Part shown: piece by piece, positions 21,666-32,124 of the stretch
Numbering within the stretch: the stretch's first letter is position 1
Layout of the letters: the number at the start of each line of letters is the position of its first letter
Source: Tiliqua scincoides
Taxonomy: Eukaryota > Chordata > Lepidosauria > Squamata > Scincidae
Assembly (NCBI RefSeq): GCF_035046505.1
Contig: NC_089830.1
Location: 23,600,284-23,664,283, forward strand
Direction: 5' to 3'
DNA: 64,000 bases
Program-made: the position numbers and the translations under genes
The notes under the pieces: generated by a model
What the model saw: only the letters and a program-made list of their open reading frames with translations
Databases searched by the model: none
What the model was told of the DNA's origin: nothing

Positions 21666-22679
21666 GCATTCTGACATAGCCCAATTCAGTGTGAACTTAC
21701 ATGCATTGGAGCAACCTCCAGATAGCCCTTGAGCTGTGCTCTGCTCCAAAAAGATTTCTGGGAGAAGGGGGGTTATTCTGTCACAGCCTGCAACCCCTTA
21801 AGAAGATGTTGTTTTGTGCTTGCCACTGAAAAGCAAGGCGCACATTTGAGTGACAGTCTTCCCCAGTCACTTGTGAGGAGAGAGAACCAGAGACCAGTTG
21901 CATTGTTTACCATCCCTGCTTAAATCAGAAATGAACAGGGAGGAGTAAGTAGCAGTGTTTCAAAGTCTGAGCCCTATGCAGGACAAGATGAGTCTTACAA
22001 GATGAGACTATGACTTTGAACATCTATTCCCAGACATGCTTTTGAGACATGCATGAGTATCACATGCAATGGGGGAAATCTATTGCATGGGCTGGGACTG
22101 TGTGCAGCGGCCAATGCCGAGACTCGGTGGAACGGCATAGAAGGTGGAGGGGGACAAGGCTGAAGGTGCAACCATAGAAAGCTTTCATTCTGGGGACTGG
22201 AATGAAATAATGGGGAGGAAGCAACAATCAAAGTGTAGCGTTTTCAATCCCTCACACAAACTGGCACTAAGCATAAGTAGTTTCTAGGTAAGAAGAGGGA
22301 GAAAGGGAGAAAGAGATGCAGGGAGGTGGCAGTGAGTTCTTGTGCTCAATGAAGCATCTGGTGGGCTGCTGTGAGATGCAAGAAGCTGGACTAGATGGGT
22401 TCTGGGCCTGATCCAGCAGGGCTCATCTTACGTAAAATTCTGACCAAGGAAAGGGAGTCCATGAACTTTTGGCCCAATGCTCTTGTCTGCATACTATTCT
22501 GTTTCAAACGGCCCTACCCCAACTTACCCACCCACCACGAATGCAGTTGGGCCAATGAAGGGTGTGCTGGGGTGGGCAGACACAGAGGCCTCCTCAAGGA
22601 AAAAAAACATTTGTTCCTCAGTGGGTCTCTTCAGATCAGTGCCAGTCATTTTTCCAAGGAAAGTAAGGGAGTCAGGTGA

Positions 22680-22888
22680 TTAAGGGTGCAGTCCTTACCC
22701 CTTATGTCAGTGCTTTCCAGCACTGGCACAGCGGTGCCAATGGGACGTGTGCTGCATCCTGCAGTTGGGTGTCACTCACGGAGGCCTCCTCAAAGTAGGT
22801 GAATGTTTGTTCCCTTAACTCAGAGCTGCATTGCCCTTATGCCAGGCCTGGAAATCACTGACATAAAGGGTTAGGATTGCACCCTAAG
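22680..22888. mobile_element. MITE with ~38-base inverted ends (copy A)
   Basis: Starts TTAAGGGTGCAGTCCTTACC and ends GGTTAGGATTGCACCCTAAG. Arms extend to CAGTGCTTTCCAG / CTGGAAATCACTG. The TTAA at the left end and TAAG at the right hint at a piggyBac-type TTAA site, with one side mutated. Repeated at 31634-31842 and 39846-40054. Confidence 0.6.
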
Positions 22889-23146
22889 GGGGAGAGGAGC
22901 AGGGATAGGATTCTGGTGCATGCACCCCTCCCACCCCCCTTTCACCTCCCACCCATCCCATCCCTGCCCAGAAACACCCCATTCCTCCCACCCCCACCCC
23001 ATGCCAGTCATACCTGTGTTCCTTGCTTCTCTCTGCATAAAATGCCTTGAAATACATGATGCAATAGCAACCGCAGCCTGTAAGTCAACAAGCACTATAT
23101 TCCTTTCTTTTCCTTCCTTAGATCAAGTGAAGGAACACAAACGGCC

Positions 23147-24886
23147 ATGGATGATCTCAACATGGAACCATTTGTAACAGATGATTTTGATGAGATGAAG
23201 GCTGCTTTGGATCAAGCAGAACTGCCAGAAGTGATAGCTCAAGCCCGTAAAAAGTTTGATTTATTTGAAAAGACCACTCTGGACATCGCCATCACAGGGG
23301 TGACGGGAGCCGGGAAGTCGTCCCTCGTAAATGGCATGCGAGGCCTGGATGATGATGATAATGAAAATAATGCAGCCAAGACGGATGTGGTGGAAGGAAC
23401 CAAGCAGCCAGAAAGATATCCACATCCTTTCTTGCCAAACATCACAATGTGGGACCTACCAGGAATAGGGACAGAAAACTTTCAAGCTGCCAGATATCTA
23501 AAGCAGGTAAATTTTGACAAGTATGATTTTTTCATCATCGTTTCCGCCACCCGTTTCACTGAGAATGATGCCAGATTGGCTCGTGAAATTCAGAAAAGGA
23601 AAAAGAAGTTTTATTTTGTGCGTTCCAAAATAGATGTTGATCTGGAGAATGACAAGCGGAAAAGAGATTTCAGGGAAGAGAAGACCCTCATGAAGATAAG
23701 GAATGACTGCTATCAACATTTGGAACAGCCCAGGGTTTTTCTCATCTCCAGATGGAATTTGGACAAGTACGACTTTCCCCTCTTGCAAATGACCTTGGAG
23801 ACGGAGTTGAATGTACCTGGAAAGACCACCCTTCACATTGCCATCACAGGGATGTCAGGTACTGGTAAATCGTCCCTTGTAAACGCCATGAGAGGTCTGG
23901 ATGATGGTGATGATAAAGCAGCCAAGACTGATGCGTTTGTAGGATCAACAGATTCAGAAGGATATGTGCACCCCTTATTTCCAAACGTCACAATTTGGGA
24001 CCTACCGGGAATAGGGACATCAGTATTTCAAGTATCAAACTATGTAAAACAAGTGTATTTTGACAAGTATGACTTGTTCATCATTGTTTCCTCAATGCGT
24101 TTCTCTGAGTATGATGCCAACTTGGTCCATGAAATTCAGAAGAGGAAGAAGAAGTTTTACTTTGTGCGTTCCAAAATAGATCTTGATCTGGAAAATGAGA
24201 GCCGGAAAAAAGATTTCAAGGAGGAGAAAACGCTCGAGAAGATAAAGAATGATTGCTATCAACGTTTGACAAAATCAGATCAGCTTCCTCCAAGGGTTTT
24301 TCTCATCTCCAGATGGCATTTGGACAGGTATGACTTCCCCCGCCTGCAAATGACCTTAGAAGAGGAGCTGGATGATCTCAAGAGTCAAGTGTTAATTCTG
24401 GCCATGCCGGCTTTCTCCAGAGAAATTCTGGAAAAGAAAAAGAAAGCCATGAAAAAGGTTATATGGATGCAAGCCGTGTTGTCTGCTGCTCTTGGGGCCA
24501 TTCCAGTTCCAGGTCTCTCTTTTCCTTGTGACATTGCCATCTTGGTAGGAACTTTGAGGCTTTTCTGTAATGTTTTTGGCTTGGATAATGCTGCCATCGG
24601 TAAACTTGCAAATCGGGTTGGCAAAAATGAAGCCGTTTTGAGGTCCGCTATTAAAAAAACCCCCATGGCTAGTGAGATCACCCCACAATTTGTAGCCCAT
24701 CTGTTGCAAAAGTCAGCACTCTGTGCAACGCTGATGGGGCTGGAGTTAGTTCTTGATTTTGTGCCTGTAGTGGGCTCTCTAACTGGTGGAGGCCTTTCAT
24801 TTGCCACCACGTTCTACATGCTGAGGGGTTTTTTGAACGATGCTGAAGAAGATGCCAAGAATGTTCTTGCTAAGGTTTCTGAGTGA
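23147..24886 (+). CDS. Double-GTPase-domain immunity-related GTPase, copy A
   Basis: Encodes 579 residues; a normal IRG has about 400-430. Order: short N-terminal helices (1-44); G domain 1 (about 45-218) with P-loop GVTGAGKS (51-58), T85, DLPG (103-106) and SKID (160-163); G domain 2 (about 228-407) with P-loop GMSGTGKS (235-242), DLPG (285-288) and SKID (342-345); then one helical domain (408-579) with GAIPVPGLSFPCDIAIL and VVGSLTGGGLSFATTFYML. G1 passes into G2 at LETELNVPGKTTLHIAITG, so the first unit's helical domain and the second unit's N-helices are missing. In G2 the residue aligned with T85 is S267, a possible change at the G2/switch threonine. Start: acceptor TTCCTTAG, exon from 23122, Kozak GCCATGG. 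Expected role is interferon-induced, membrane-directed cell-autonomous defence; that is inferred from the family. Differs from copy C only by Asn5. Confidence 0.95.
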   Translation: MDDLNMEPFVTDDFDEMKAALDQAELPEVIAQARKKFDLFEKTTLDIAITGVTGAGKSSLVNGMRGLDDDDNENNAAKTDVVEGTKQPERYPHPFLPNITMWDLPGIGTENFQAARYLKQVNFDKYDFFIIVSATRFTENDARLAREIQKRKKKFYFVRSKIDVDLENDKRKRDFREEKTLMKIRNDCYQHLEQPRVFLISRWNLDKYDFPLLQMTLETELNVPGKTTLHIAITGMSGTGKSSLVNAMRGLDDGDDKAAKTDAFVGSTDSEGYVHPLFPNVTIWDLPGIGTSVFQVSNYVKQVYFDKYDLFIIVSSMRFSEYDANLVHEIQKRKKKFYFVRSKIDLDLENESRKKDFKEEKTLEKIKNDCYQRLTKSDQLPPRVFLISRWHLDRYDFPRLQMTLEEELDDLKSQVLILAMPAFSREILEKKKKAMKKVIWMQAVLSAALGAIPVPGLSFPCDIAILVGTLRLFCNVFGLDNAAIGKLANRVGKNEAVLRSAIKKTPMASEITPQFVAHLLQKSALCATLMGLELVLDFVPVVGSLTGGGLSFATTFYMLRGFLNDAEEDAKNVLAKVSE

Positions 24887-26135
24887 GTGTGAAGAGCCAA
24901 AAATGAAGATCCAAGCCAGCCATTGGGAGTGGGAAAAGCTGGATGCATTACATACAGGACCAAAACAAAAGCACAGAAATTCCTTTAAAGTATAAACTGT
25001 TTACAATCAGAAATTCAAATTAAATTAAATGAATACTTGGACTGATCCAAGAAAGCTGAGCATTTAGGTTACAAATCCAGGCACTGTAGCTCTGGCTCCT
25101 TGGAGGTAAAAGCTTTTTCGGGGTTCCTGTATGCTAATTAAATGCACCTATCATTCAAAAAGGCACACAGGGATCGGAAGTCTCCTGTTGCTGGTCCCTC
25201 CTTGCCCAGCTAGAGATGCTGAAGCCCCTTTTTTGAAATCACAATATCCCTAGCCGAAATGGAAATTAGAGATGAGAAATATCAGCTCAGGAAGCCCCGT
25301 GATATAGTCTTTGTTTTGCTATGGATTTGGTTCAGATTTGATTCCTGTTGGTTGCTTTGGTTTCCTTGTGGAAAAGAGCAGGGTATTAACATTAAAAAAA
25401 ATAAAAATAAAATCTGTATAAAATTAGCCAGTCTTGCTGGAAAGTCCCAGGCTGATTGGTGACTCATTATTGTGGAAGCTTCTATCCCCAGCCCCATCAC
25501 ATGGTTGAGACGTTCAGAGCGCTGAGCTCCGCCAGTCCCATCCCACCCCTGCTTCTTCCCACACCATGCCTCCTCCCACCCTCTCTCCTCCCTCCCCCCA
25601 TGTCTCCCCTGCCCCGGAATGCTTCCCACGCCTCCCCTCACCCTCACTCACCTCTCCACCGCCAGGCAACTGCCAGGTGGTGGAATGTGGGCCTAGCACT
25701 GGAGCTGGCCCAGCGCAGGCTTGCGCTCTGCGAACTCAGGCGCTGGGCCCACATTGCGGTTCACAAACGTGTCTTATGGCAAGTTTGCAACACTGCATGC
25801 TGTCGGTGAACCAGTGTGCACTGCTCAGGATCGGGCCCTAAGTCTGCTTAATTCCTCCCCTCGTTAGTAATCCCTTGGAGAAGGATACTGCCTTTCCTGG
25901 CTTTTTTCTTTCTTTCTTCAAAGGCAAGTGTTTTGGAAGGCGTCCGGGATCAGACTCACTGGACCTGGGCAGTACGCTCCTGTTTCTGCCACTGCCCTGA
26001 GACTTGGAGGGATGCGACACTGTCCCTTACAAACATTTGTCTTAATCCAGCTGGGTTGGGGCAAGAAAACAACTGCGGGAAAGCTGGACGCACTGTAGTG
26101 GAGTCCATCTCAGAGAGCAATGCTATGCATGTCTA
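24887..26135 (+). other. 3' flank of IRG copy A
   Basis: Probable 3' UTR and beyond. AATAAA words occur at 25400-25411 in an A-rich stretch that is conserved in the older copy at about 10280, a plausible polyadenylation region. A C-rich CT tract is at 25540-25670. The phrase GGATCGGGCCCTAAG at 25828 looks like a MITE end. No second gene. Confidence 0.5.
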
Positions 26136-26630
26136 TGTTAGCTCTCTGCCCAGGCAGAGCCAGAGACAAAGCTAACTAGTTGGTTCATGGAAAGTTGCAG
26201 GCAGCTGAGTCACACTGAGTCAGCAGAATTACTCTGCACCTGAGCCTGCCACACCCTAGTTAACAGGGCAGAATCCGATTGGGTGCTCGGACTACTTAAA
26301 CCCCAGTCTGCAGCTCCACCACTGCAGTAGGTGTTGAACTGTGATACTGCTGCCGGAGACTTTGACCAACTGATAACTGTGTGTTGTATATGCTGTGAAA
26401 GACCTTGGACTGGCTAACTGACTGTGTTTTGTGGATACTGATTTGGATAAGGTAAAACTGGACTGCTGCACTCTATGTGTATGACCTGGACTGTATTTTG
26501 CCTACTCTTTCCGTGAACCCCCTTGCTTTAGTATACGTCAGCTAATTCAAGGACTCTGCTGTGTCTGCTGGTCTTTGTGCACCCTGCTCTACCCTGGGAC
26601 ACACCTAAGGTTCCTCTCCAATACTTAACA
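26136..26630. mobile_element. Solo LTR (copy A), fossil of an LTR element
   Basis: 495 bp, TGTTAGC at the left and CTTAACA at the right (TGTTA/TAACA ends), bounded on both sides by GTCTA, a 5-bp target duplication. A TTAAACCCC promoter-like box is in the middle. No internal genes remain, so only the LTR is left. The family (endogenous retrovirus or Gypsy kin) is not determined. The homologous older flank at 745-1400 lacks it. It is therefore younger than that duplication and older than the three-copy expansion. Confidence 0.8.
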
Positions 26631-26635
26631 GTCTA

Positions 26636-27076
26636 CACAGAAGGCTGACACATTCCGTTCCAGGAGACTCTCTCTCAAGTGTGTAGGATACAATTCCTAC
26701 AATTGTATCTCTGTTTTCGGCGTAACGTAATTGGTTACTCACATCAATCCCTTCTATTGAGTGTCCTCATCTTGGATGTGTGCAAGCAAAATAAACCAGA
26801 GTTTGACTGCACTGCAGCTGGTGGCCAGAGCTTTTTTCTTCTGGATCCAAAAAGATCCTGCCAACCAGCATGTCTAGTGAAAGGCACCCTACAAGCTGCT
26901 GAGTTCGGGGATGGAAAGGTTCCTGGGCTTTCTCAGAAACTTATCAGGGGTTTTTGATGAAAATGTTCCAGAACAGATCACAAGCTTCCCTAAAAGAGAC
27001 CTAAGGGGGGGCAGTCCCAGAGGTCTCATCTGGGTCAGTCTCCACTACCTTAACGAACCTACTTGAACTTGCTCCA
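26636..27076 (+). other. Distal part of duplicon A
   Basis: Non-coding. It aligns with 1010-1400 of the older copy and ends in a G run and the CAGTCCCAGAGGTCTC text before the 259-bp array. Confidence 0.6.
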
Positions 27077-29148
27077 GTGCTTTCGTTGGTGCAAGCCCAA
27101 GTGGACCTAGGAAGGGAGATGGCATATTGGTAGCATCGCATTTCTGTCCCACATCTTCTTCTTACTACTTGGCAATGCTTGGGGAAGTTCCTTGTTCTGA
27201 TCCTCACCAGGGCCTGGAAGCTTGACCATCATTCAGCAGCTCAGCATGAAGCAGCCAGGATACCTACTGACCATGTGATCTTGTAGATCACTTTGTGGAT
27301 CTCATTTAGGACCAAATGATACAGCAAAATGGAGGGTGCTTTCGTTGGTGCAAGCCCAAGTGGACCTAGGAAGGGAGATGGCATATTGGTAGCATCGCAT
27401 TTCTGTCCCACATCTTCTTCTTACTACTTGGCAATGCTTGGGGAAGTTCCTTGTTCTGATCCTCACCAGGGCCTGGAAGCTTGACCATCATTCAGCAGCT
27501 CAGCATGAAGCAGCCAGGATACCTACTGACCATGTGATCTTGTAGATCACTTTGTGGATCTCATTTAGGACCAAATGATACAGCAAAATGGAGGGTGCTT
27601 TCATTGGTGCAAGCCCAAGTGGACCTAGGAAGGGAGATGGCATATTGGTAGCATCGCATTTCTGTCCCACATCTTCTTCTTACTACTTGGCAATGCTTGG
27701 GGAAGTTCCTTGTTCTGATCCTCACCAGGGCCTGGAAGCTTGACCATCATTCAGCAGCTCAGCATGAAGCAGCCAGGATACCTACTGACCATGTGATCTT
27801 GTAGATCACTTTGTGGATCTCATTTAGGACCAAATGATACAGCAAAATGGAGGGTGCTTTCGTTGGTGCAAGCCCAAGTGGACCTAGGAAGGGAGATGGC
27901 ATATTGGTAGCATCGCATTTCTGTCCCACATCTTCTTCTTACTACTTGGCAATGCTTGGGGAAGTTCCTTGTTCTGATCCTCACCAGGGCCTGGAAGCTT
28001 GACCATCATTCAGCAGCTCAGCATGAAGCAGCCAGGATACCTACTGACCATGTGATCTTGTAGATCACTTTGTGGATCTCATTTAGGACCAAATGATACA
28101 GCAAAATGGAGGGTGCTTTCGTTGGTGCAAGCCCAAGTGGACCTAGGAAGGGAGATGGCATATTGGTAGCATCGCATTTCTGTCCCACATCTTCTTCTTA
28201 CTACTTGGCAATGCTTGGGGAAGTTCCTTGTTCTGATCCTCACCAGGGCCTGGAAGCTTGACCATCATTCAGCAGCTCAGCATGAAGCAGCCAGGATACC
28301 TACTGACCATGTGATCTTGTAGATCACTTTGTGGATCTCATTTAGGACCAAATGATACAGCAAAATGGAGGGTGCTTTCGTTGGTGCAAGCCCAAGTGGA
28401 CCTAGGAAGGGAGATGGCATATTGGTAGCATCGCATTTCTGTCCCACATCTTCTTCTTACTACTTGGCAATGCTTGGGGAAGTTCCTTGTTCTGATCCTC
28501 ACCAGGGCCTGGAAGCTTGACCATCATTCAGCAGCTCAGCATGAAGCAGCCAGGATACCTACTGACCATGTGATCTTGTAGATCACTTTGTGGATCTCAT
28601 TTAGGACCAAATGATACAGCAAAATGGAGGGTGCTTTCGTTGGTGCAAGCCCAAGTGGACCTAGGAAGGGAGATGGCATATTGGTAGCATCGCATTTCTG
28701 TCCCACATCTTCTTCTTACTACTTGGCAATGCTTGGGGAAGTTCCTTGTTCTGATCCTCACCAGGGCCTGGAAGCTTGACCATCATTCAGCAGCTCAGCA
28801 TGAAGCAGCCAGGATACCTACTGACCATGTGATCTTGTAGATCACTTTGTGGATCTCATTTAGGACCAAATGATACAGCAAAATGGAGGGTGCTTTCGTT
28901 GGTGCAACCCCAAGTGGACCTAGGAAGGGAGATGGCATATTGGTAGCATCGCATTTCTGTCCCACATCTTCTTCTTACTACTTGGCAATGCTTGGGGAAG
29001 TTCCTTGTTCTGATCCTCACCAGGGCCTGGAAGCTTGACCATCATTCAGCAGCTCAGCATGAAGCAGCCAGGATACCTACTGACCATGTGATCTTGTAGA
29101 TCACTTTGTGGATCTCATTTAGGACCAAATGATACAGCAAAATGGAGG
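27077..29148 (+). repeat. 259-bp tandem array, 8 units, between duplicons A and B
   Basis: Unit starts GTGCTTTCGTTGG at 27077, 27336, 27595, 27854, 28113, 28372, 28631 and 28890, a constant period of 259. Units are almost identical. Variants are CATTGG in the third and GCAACCCC in the eighth. In each unit the first ~62 bases are the end of a duplicon (to GGTAGCATCG) and the rest is the start of a duplicon (CATTTCTGTCCC to AAATGGAGG). Confidence 0.96.
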
Positions 29149-29611
29149 GGGGGTCCCTTTTCCTCTGGGCAGGTTGGCAGGAACAGGAGCTTCAAGGGCT
29201 CCTGCGCTCCAGATTTCTGCTGAAATGTCTGGGAACATTGTCTCCAGTGCAAGGGGAAATTGGGCACAGTTGTGTTTATAAGAACCTGGTATCTTTCATT
29301 AAAAGGACAAGACAGACAAAAGGAATAGGAAGACTGCTGCTTCTGTTTGCTCTTCATATACAAAAACTTACTAGAGCCCTCCTGACCTCTTCCATTCTTT
29401 GCAAGTCACCTCTGTTTTCCTGGCTTCCTTGTCTTCCCTCTTTCTCTCTTCCATCTTATATTATCTGGGTAAAAAATTCTGGAGTGAGAGGATGTGGACA
29501 GGGGAGGGCCTACTTATTCAATAAAAAGTAGCTGGGAAAAACCCTCGCACCACCGGCTTGACAACAGCTGATGTCCTTGTGATCTTTATTTGCAGCAACC
29601 AACATGTGACT

Positions 29612-29802
29612 TTTCACTTCTCAGAGAGGAAAAACAGTAGTTTTTTTCCAGCAAATTTCCATGAAGATGAATCCTGGAGCCTGACCAGTTCACTGCACAG
29701 TCCTTGCTCCTTTGGAAACGTTCTCCTGGCCCAGGTCTGTGATGGGCGGACCGGAGAAGGGTGTTGGCTGGCACTTCGTGGAATAAAGTTACTTTCGCTT
29801 TC
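29612..29802 (-). promoter_or_regulatory. Candidate interferon-response promoter, copy B
   Basis: Same three motifs as copy A: IRF core TTTCACTT (29612-29619), GAS TTCCATGAA (29657-29665), ISRE TTTCGCTTTC (29793-29802). Leader donor ATAAAG|GTAAGC with GT at 29959. Confidence 0.65.
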
Positions 29803-31633
29803 ACCAGAGACTGAAGGCATTCTTGGTTACCAGGAAAGACAAGGGAGATTAGTCAGAAGTGAGGAAGCAAACACAGGCTTTCGAACAGGCGCCCAACTGA
29901 CGGTTCAGAGGTTGCCCCTTCAGCTCCTCAGAGAAGCCCCTTCCCCTTCCCCATAAAGGTAAGCCACTCTTGCTTGATATCTTCCTTCTCATGCTCCTTC
30001 TTTCCTGCAGGCCACTGGCTGCTTGTGTGATTCTTGCACAGATGAGATTTTTTCATCAATGATACCCGTCAGAGCACAGGAGGAGCTGTGGCAGGGTGGA
30101 GGGAGGCTTTAACACTTCTGCCACCATCCTGAGCCAGATGACCCCCAGGAAGGGAAGCCCACCTAGGTACTATTCAGCATTAGACCTTCCCTCCATTGCA
30201 GCACAATCCTAGTCCAGACCAGGCATTTGCACCGCTGATTTTTAAGAAGACAAAACCAAGCAGAAAAGGGACAAACTGCACAGGGGAAATGGGGGAGGAA
30301 AACAGTGGAGCAAGTGATGGCTAAGAGGGGTTATGGGCCCCTTCCCTTCTCATAAGAACAGCCCTGCTGGATCAGGCCACAGGCCCATGTGGTCCAGCTT
30401 CCTGTATCTCACAGCGGCCCACCAAATGCCCCAGGGAGCACACCAGATAACAAGAGACCTGCAAGGCCTCCTGGGAATTGTAGTTAAGAACATAAGAACA
30501 GCCCCACTGGATCAGGCCAGAGGCCCATCTAGTCCAGCTTCCTGTATCTCACAGCGGCCCACCAAATGCCCCAGGGAGCACACAAGACAACAACAGATCT
30601 GCATCCTGGTGCCCTCCTTTGCATCTGGCATTCTGACATAGCCCAATTCAGTGTGAACTTACATGCATTGGAGCAACCTCCAGATAGCCCTTGAGCTGTG
30701 CTCTGCTCCAAAAAGATTTCTGGGAGAAGGGGGGTTATTCTGTCACAGCCTGCAACCCCTTAAGAAGTTGTTGTTTTGTGCTTGCCACTGAAAAGCAAGG
30801 CGCACATTTGAGTGACAGTCTTCCCCAGTCACTTGTGAGGAGAGAGAACCAGAGACCAGTTGCATTGTTTACCATCCCTGCTTAAATCAGAAATGAACAG
30901 GGAGGAGTAAGTAGCAGTGTTTCAACGTCTGAGCCCTATGCAGGACAAGATGAAGATGAGACTATGACTTTGAACATCTATTCCCAGACATGCTTTTGAG
31001 ACATGCATGAGTATCACATGCAATGGGGGAAATCTATTGCATGGGCTGGGACTGTGTGCAGCGGCCAATGCCGAGACTCGGTGGAACGGCATAGAAGGTG
31101 GAGGGGGACAAGGCTGAAGGTGCCACCATAGAAAGCTTTCATTCTGGGGACAGTAATGAAATAACGGGGAGGAAGCAACAATCAAAGTGTAGCGTTTTCA
31201 ATCCCTCACACAAACTGGCACTAAGCATAAGTAGTTTCTAGGTAAGAAGAGGGAGAAAGGGAGAAAGAGATGCAGGGAGGTGGCAGTGAGTTCTTGTGCT
31301 CAATGAAGCATCTGGTGGGCTGCTGTGAGATGCAAGAAGCTGGACTAGATGGGTTCTGGGCCTGATCCAGCAGGGCTCATCTTACGTAAAATTCTGACCA
31401 AGGAAAGGGAGTCCATGAACTTTTGGCCCAATGCTCTTGTCTGCATACTATTCTGTTTCAAACGGCCCTACCCCAACTTACCCACCCACCACGAATGCAG
31501 TTGGGCCAATGAAGGGTGTGCTGGGGTGGGCAGACACAGAGGCCTCCTCAAGGAAAAAAAACATTTGTTCCTCAGTGGGTCTCTTCAGATCAGTGCCAGT
31601 CATTTTTCCAAGGAAAGTAAGGGAGTCAGGTGA

Positions 31634-31842
31634 TTAAGGGTGCAGTCCTTACCCCTTATGTCAGTGCTTTCCAGCACTGGCACAGCGGTGCCAATGGGAC
31701 GTGTGCTGCATCCTGCAGTTGGGTGTCACTCACGGAGGCCTCCTCAAAGTAGGTGAATGTTTGTTCCCTTAACTCAGAGCTGCATTGCCCTTATGCCAGG
31801 CCTGGAAATCACTGACATAAAGGGTTAGGATTGCACCCTAAG
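31634..31842. mobile_element. MITE with ~38-base inverted ends (copy B)
   Basis: Duplicated along with the segment; same ends as 22680-22888. It was present before the duplications and did not insert separately. Confidence 0.6.
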
Positions 31843-32124
31843 GGGGAGAGGAGCAGGGATAGGATTCTGGTGCATGCACCCCTCCCACCCCCCTTTCACC
31901 TCCCACCCATCCCATCCCTGCCCAGAAACACCCCATTCCTCCCACCCCCACCCCATGCCAGTCATACCAGTGTTCCTTGCTTCTCTCTGCATAAAATGCC
32001 TTGAAATACATGATGCAATAGCAACCGCAGCCTATAAGTCAACAAGCACTATATTCCTTTATATATACACTTTGATATTCCTTTCTTTTCCTTCCTTAGA
32101 TCAAGTGAAGGAACACAAACGGCC

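Larger units (their letters stand above)
20016..27138 (+). repeat. Segmental duplicon A (7.1 kb)
   Basis: First of three direct copies. The left breakpoint is GGATGGCATTTCTG at about 20016. The right end is GGTAGCATCG at 27138, followed at once by the start text CATTTCTGTCCC. Contents in order: promoter block, leader donors, MITE, double-G IRG, 3' flank, solo LTR, tail. Small indels separate A from B and C. For example, A lacks a 12-bp GGGCTCC-type insertion near 20230 and the TTTATATATACAC stretch upstream of the acceptor. B and C are therefore closer to each other than to A. Confidence 0.93.

Noticed and set aside
24385-24810. 141-codon antisense frame over the IRG helical domain
   Set aside because: Shadow of the real + strand gene. 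It is repeated only because the gene is repeated.
27077-29148. Regular repeat spacing resembling a CRISPR array
   Set aside because: Units are contiguous 259-bp copies with no variable spacers, in a vertebrate nuclear context. It is a tandem repeat.
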